Assembly (NCBI GenBank): GCA_019722365.1
Contig: JADFUC010001435.1
Location: 224,791-288,790, forward strand
Length of the DNA: 64,000 bases
Direction of reading: 5' to 3'
Source: Lithospermum erythrorhizon
Taxonomy: Eukaryota; Streptophyta; Magnoliopsida; Boraginales; Boraginaceae
Shown here: in pieces, positions 63,181-64,000 of the stretch
Layout: every line of letters starts with the position of its first letter
Position numbering within the stretch: position 1 is the stretch's first letter
Translations under genes and position numbers: made by a program
Notes under the pieces: model-generated
What the model was told of the DNA's origin: nothing
Seen by the model: only the letters and a program-made list of their open reading frames with translations
Databases searched by the model: none

Positions 63181-64000
63181 TTCCGGATCCATCTCAATAC
63201 CCTCCCTCAAGTTGGAGCATGAACATCAGGAAATGTCCAACTTGAAAATAAGATTTCGAGTTTGATAAAAAAAATCTTCTAGATCTTCATAAAACTTCTT
63301 CATCCATTACTCTATCACCCTCCCTCAAACTCACATACAACAAATTTGATAGAATTGCCATGTGTTTCTAACAATAAAAAACATCAGCTTGAATGCATCG
63401 CCAGACCATCAACGAAGTCGGAAATAAGTGGACTGGACAGAAAATCAAAACGCAAAACATTGGCGAAGAACATCGCCAAGAACCAACGCAAAATATTGGT
63501 GGGAGAACATCATCAAATGACCAAATATGTATCACATAGAAACGTCATTCTTTTCGAACCCAATACAATACATCATAACTCAGTGCACATGCACAAAAGT
63601 CTACTCCAGCTCGAAGTAGAATCAATTAATCTTCTCCAACATGGAAAAGCCAATAACCCGAACTCAACTAGTATTTTTCTAATTGGTCACAACAAAACAA
63701 AAAAAAATATCTTTCGTAGTGAATGTCATTGCCAAAACTTTCATCAACCATAGATGAATGTCATTGACAAGACTCTCATCAACCAATAACTTGAGTCGTT
63801 GATAACAACGCCCACTAACCAACCAATAACTCAGGTCGCTGATAACACCATCCACTCGATTACCAGTAATTCGAATTGTTGAAAACCAAAATATCGACCA
63901 AAAAACATAGCCAAAGAATAAATCATCGAAGCAATAACGGCTCCATAAGACAAATTATCCAAGTCTAGCATACCACAAAGCTGATCGAAATAATATATGT
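63181..64000 (-). mobile_element. Probable 3' end of a Ty1/Copia retrotransposon, continuing past the right edge
   Basis: On the minus strand the sequence around 63200-63235 reads catgctccaacttgaggg followed by agggtattgagatgg. In plant Copia elements the end of pol (a DVHAPT-like peptide) is followed by such a purine tract and then the LTR start. If so, pol and internal sequence would extend rightward and an LTR leftward. The frames to the right are too broken to show reverse transcriptase or RNase H clearly, so this is tentative. The plus-strand open frame at 63346-63753 is taken as non-coding. Confidence 0.4.

Noticed and set aside
63346..63753. 135-residue plus-strand frame near the right edge
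   Set aside because: Low-complexity Lys/Asn/His composition, no motif, and antisense to the probable Copia fragment.

Overview
The window is nuclear DNA of a flowering plant, most likely a eudicot. It is AT-rich, its genes are split by GT-AG introns, and every recognisable protein is closest in remembered sequence to an Arabidopsis family member. No bacterial, plastid or viral gene block is present. Short CTCCGTA/TACGGAG-type strings and Stowaway-like MITEs recur, but the plant family cannot be fixed from this window. All family assignments rest on reading the translations; no database search was run.

Layout. 1-14791 (minus) holds the N-terminal two thirds or so of a SHRUBBY/VPS13-type lipid-transfer protein that runs off the left edge. 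16583-18525 (minus) is a TOPP8-type PP1 phosphatase. It is divergent from 19790-21733 (plus), a ubiquitin-like-domain phosphatidylinositol 4-kinase gamma (PI4KG4 type), and the two share a 1.26 kb promoter region. 23240-25430 (minus) is a SINAT5-type RING E3 ligase. 26625-29340 (minus) is a UVSSA homologue. From about 30 to 40.3 kb lies a gene-poor block of decayed transposable elements: a solo-LTR-like element, a degraded 'putative gypsy-type transposon' coding region split by a later LTR insertion, a second copy of that LTR family, and an unidentified frameshifted ORF. 41017-42471 (minus) is an intronless secreted aspartic protease (APF2 type). 44222-45259 (minus) is CNX3, a molybdenum cofactor enzyme. 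47231-47962 is a very long imperfect TAA microsatellite. 48773-48948 is an orphan exon-like fragment. 49832-51559 (minus) is IRX10/IRX10L, a xylan synthase component. 52534-54115 (minus) is the mitochondrial Rieske protein of complex III. A tRNA-Lys(UUU) gene at 54316-54387 sits divergently just upstream. 56939-58283 is a non-autonomous CACTA transposon with an exact TCT target duplication. 59936-62248 (minus) is a group X ERF transcription factor. The right end carries what looks like the 3' end of a Copia element.

The genes do not form a pathway; this is an ordinary plant gene neighbourhood of unrelated housekeeping and regulatory genes (membrane lipid transfer, dephosphorylation, lipid or protein phosphorylation, ubiquitination, transcription-coupled repair, proteolysis, Moco synthesis, cell-wall xylan, respiration, stress or wound transcription) separated by transposon-rich spacers. 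I found no convincing new biological system. The most informative non-genic structures are the complete CACTA element with its palindromic subterminal repeats, the nested and partly inverted LTR insertion, the roughly 730 bp TAA array, and three Stowaway-like MITEs, one of them inside the UVSSA intron.
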